Shown piece by piece: positions 62,521 to 64,000 of a stretch of DNA of 64,000 nt. Each line of letters starts with the position of its first letter. The first letter of the stretch is position 1. The notes under the pieces are model-generated. The model did not search any database. It was not told where the DNA came from and worked only from the letters and a program-made list of their open reading frames with translations. This DNA comes from JAXLYE01 sp046351595 (GTDB taxonomy: Bacteria; Myxococcota_A; Polyangia; Palsa-1104; JAEUJZ01). The DNA lies in contig JAXLYE010000006.1 of NCBI GenBank assembly GCA_046351595.1, forward strand, positions 124,001 through 188,000, written 5' to 3'. The position numbers were made by a program, and so were the translations under genes.

Positions 62521-63689
62521 TCCACCGGAATGCGGAAGTGGAACAGGGAGCCGGAGCCGGGGGTGCTCTCAACGCAGAGCTCTCCCCCCATGAGGCGCAC
62601 CAGCCTGCGGCTGATCGCAAGCCCGAGCCCTGTCCCGCCGACGCTCCGGTTGGATGCGCTGTCCACTTGATTGAACCCTTCGAAGATCCGATCGAGCTGC
62701 TCAGCGGCAATGCCAATCCCGGTGTCTCGGATTGAGAAGCGGAGATACGCCGGGCCACCGATCCCCGCTTCTTCCCGCTCGATCGAGAGCACGATCTCGC
62801 CCTGATCCGTGAACCGGACCGCGTTGCGGAGCAGGTTGATCAAGACCTGCCTGAGCCTCCCGGGGTCGCCCAGGATGCGGTGCGGGACATCGGGCCCGAT
62901 CAGGAACGCGATCTCGATCCCGGTCTTGTCCACGGTAGCGGCGATGACGCTGGCCAGCTCGTCGAGGAGGTCGTCGAGGGAGAGCTCTCGCCGCGTCAGT
63001 ACCAGCTTGCCCGCCTCGACCTTCGAAAAATCCAGGATGTCGTCGAGGATGCTGAGCAGGGAGCGGCCAGCGGACGTAATCTTGCGCACATAGTCCGCCT
63101 GCTGCGGATCGAGCGGTGTGCCGCTGACGATCTGCGTCAGCCCGAGGATCGCGTTCATGGGAGTGCGGATCTCGTGGCTCATATGGGCCAGAAAGGCGCT
63201 CTTGGCGCGGCTCGCATCTTCCGCTGCCTGCTGCGCCTTGCGCATCTCTTGCTGCGCCGCCTTCAACGGCGAGACATCGGCGACATGGACGAAGAAGCCG
63301 CGCACGATGCCATCGACGAGGTCTGGCGTATAGGTCGCGATGCTGTGACGGATCTCTCCGCTCGGGGTGTGGATGGACCGCTCGAAGATCTGCTGCTCAC
63401 CGCGCAGCGCGGCAAGAATGTGCGGCAGGTTCAGCTGATAGATCGGACCGAGCAGCTCGCGCATGCTCATGCCGAGAATCTCTGCGCGCGATCGGCCAAA
63501 CCATTGCCGGTACGCCTGGTTGGCGAAGCGACACCGCTGGTCGGTATCCCAGTATGCAACCATGGCAGAGATGTGATCCAGTACCCGGAGGGCCAGTACC
63601 CGAAGGGCCAGTACCCGAAGGGCCAGTACCCGAAGGGACAGATCACCCAGCGAAGGCTCTCCCGTTGGGGGCAGGTGGAGGGACTCCAT
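62283..63689 (-). CDS. PAS-domain sensor histidine kinase, 3' end probably frameshifted
   Basis: A 468-residue frame from ATG 63689 (GGGAG about eight bases upstream). It begins with a five-residue Leu/Arg repeat (four times, residues about 19-38), then PAS (about 38-145), HisKA with His172 (MSHEIRTPMNAILG) and HATPase (about 285-405: DTGIGIA, GGTGLGLAISRR, FHFRIP). The last 65 residues look non-native: they overlap the Hpt frame and are Arg/Cys/Pro-rich. No membrane segments, hence cytoplasmic. It heads an operon with the NtrC-type regulator at 60530-61942. Confidence 0.88.
   Translation of the reverse strand: MESLHLPPTGEPSLGDLSLRVLALRVLALRVLALRVLDHISAMVAYWDTDQRCRFANQAYRQWFGRSRAEILGMSMRELLGPIYQLNLPHILAALRGEQQIFERSIHTPSGEIRHSIATYTPDLVDGIVRGFFVHVADVSPLKAAQQEMRKAQQAAEDASRAKSAFLAHMSHEIRTPMNAILGLTQIVSGTPLDPQQADYVRKITSAGRSLLSILDDILDFSKVEAGKLVLTRRELSLDDLLDELASVIAATVDKTGIEIAFLIGPDVPHRILGDPGRLRQVLINLLRNAVRFTDQGEIVLSIEREEAGIGGPAYLRFSIRDTGIGIAAEQLDRIFEGFNQVDSASNRSVGGTGLGLAISRRLVRLMGGELCVESTPGSGSLFHFRIPVECVTPDHTSVQAHPQRRILALCPCCSSTRWSQRGRRDPAGLRGQRQRTLALARPSAPTACSISARPSVPMLKACRLPSS
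63581..63640. repeat. Four 15-bp tandem repeats in the 5' end of the histidine kinase gene
   Basis: Units of GTACCCGAAGGGCCA at 63581, 63596, 63611 and 63626; the first and last differ by one or two bases. On the coding (minus) strand they give repeated LRVLA pentapeptides just before the PAS domain. The 15-bp period keeps the frame, so copy number could change without breaking the gene. Confidence 0.93.
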
Positions 63690-64000
63690 GATCGGAACTC
63701 CCTTAGGTTAACACAGGGCCGCAGCCGTGCCGCTCCTGTGGAGGCTTTCAGGTAGGAACTGCACGCGGTCAGCGAGGATTCGAGCTCGCCCAGCACACCG
63801 TCGACCTGCGCGGGCTCCGCTCCGCTCCGGATAAGGGCAGCGGCTGCATGAGACAGAGCACTGGTCCAGCGCGGACCGGCAAGGAGTCAGGCGGCTCGTA
63901 TCAAGCCGTCCCGTTACAGAAGGGAAGCGGCTCAACGCCTTCAATGTTGCGTACATCACAATCCGGATGGCGTCAGTGTTCCGATTGGTACAATCTCGCG
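63690..64000. other. Region upstream of the histidine kinase, no recognised gene
   Basis: A minus-strand frame opening near 63895 and running through the kinase 5' end in another frame (SALSHAAAALIRSGAEPAQ, VLGELESSLTACSSYL) looks helical and protein-like until about 63715, and could be the 3' part of an older gene, but it has no normal end. The last 100 bases show nothing recognisable. Confidence 0.35.

Noticed and set aside
63581..63640. Short tandem repeats considered as a CRISPR array
   Set aside because: Units are contiguous 15-mers with no spacers and lie inside a coding sequence.

Overview
The window is GC-rich throughout and looks like the chromosome of a myxobacterium-like member of Myxococcota. 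The evidence is the gene repertoire rather than any single marker: many secreted lipoproteins with AVWG..WAVG propeller repeats, a PEGA-domain protein, a C-terminal Cys-TM-Arg tail of MYXO-CTERM type, abundant Hanks-type Ser/Thr kinases, and large multi-PAS histidine kinases. No rRNA, tRNA, CRISPR array or prophage was seen.

Layout. 0-6.8 kb: housekeeping-type genes (phosphofructokinase translationally coupled to a MoxR-type AAA ATPase, a thioredoxin-fold secreted protein, an exported methyltransferase, MsrA). 6.9-13 kb: secreted proteins (propeller lipoprotein, PEGA protein, Ig-like lipoprotein) around an AidB-type acyl-CoA dehydrogenase. 13-14.3 kb: a ChrR-type zinc/cupin anti-sigma factor and its ECF sigma factor. 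14.9-19.5 kb: a TonB-dependent receptor followed by a beta-helix lipoprotein. 19.7-25.1 kb: a truncated Ser/Thr kinase, a STAS-like protein, a lone receiver, a HEAT/SEC-C protein and a PAS/GAF histidine kinase whose 5' end is frameshifted. 25.5-33.7 kb: an unrecognised 728-residue protein, a glycosyltransferase, several secreted proteins (one truncated) and PlsC. 34-39 kb: a GAF-PAS3 hybrid kinase, an intact IS4-family insertion with a perfect 10-bp target duplication, and an SDR. 39.3-50.2 kb: a kinase N-terminal fragment and, 9.4 kb further on, a kinase C-terminal fragment; between them lie a triple fucolectin-like lipoprotein, a NarL/NarX-type two-component pair, a cytochrome-like lipoprotein, a MYXO-CTERM-type protein and an LVIVD-like protein. 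50.2-52.4 kb: small membrane and Cys-rich proteins, then gene debris. 52.4-59.4 kb: an NhaR-like LysR regulator divergent from a five-gene operon (Ser/Thr kinase, HPF, ABC exporter with a degenerate ATPase site, HlyD-type adaptor, TolC-type channel). 59.4-63.7 kb: a beta-barrel-like protein and a two-component operon (PAS histidine kinase, frameshifted Hpt module, NtrC-type sigma54 activator).

Two themes stand out. First, several signalling or repeat-family genes are broken at or near conserved motifs (three kinase fragments, one propeller fragment, two frameshifted histidine kinases, transposase and P-loop scraps). This could be real decay by recombination between paralogues or assembly/sequencing error; the sequence alone cannot decide. 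Second, the most coherent unusual unit is the kinase-HPF-type I secretion operon at 53.4-59.3 kb, with a perfect LysR-type dyad (7-bp arms, 11-bp spacer) in its divergent promoter region.
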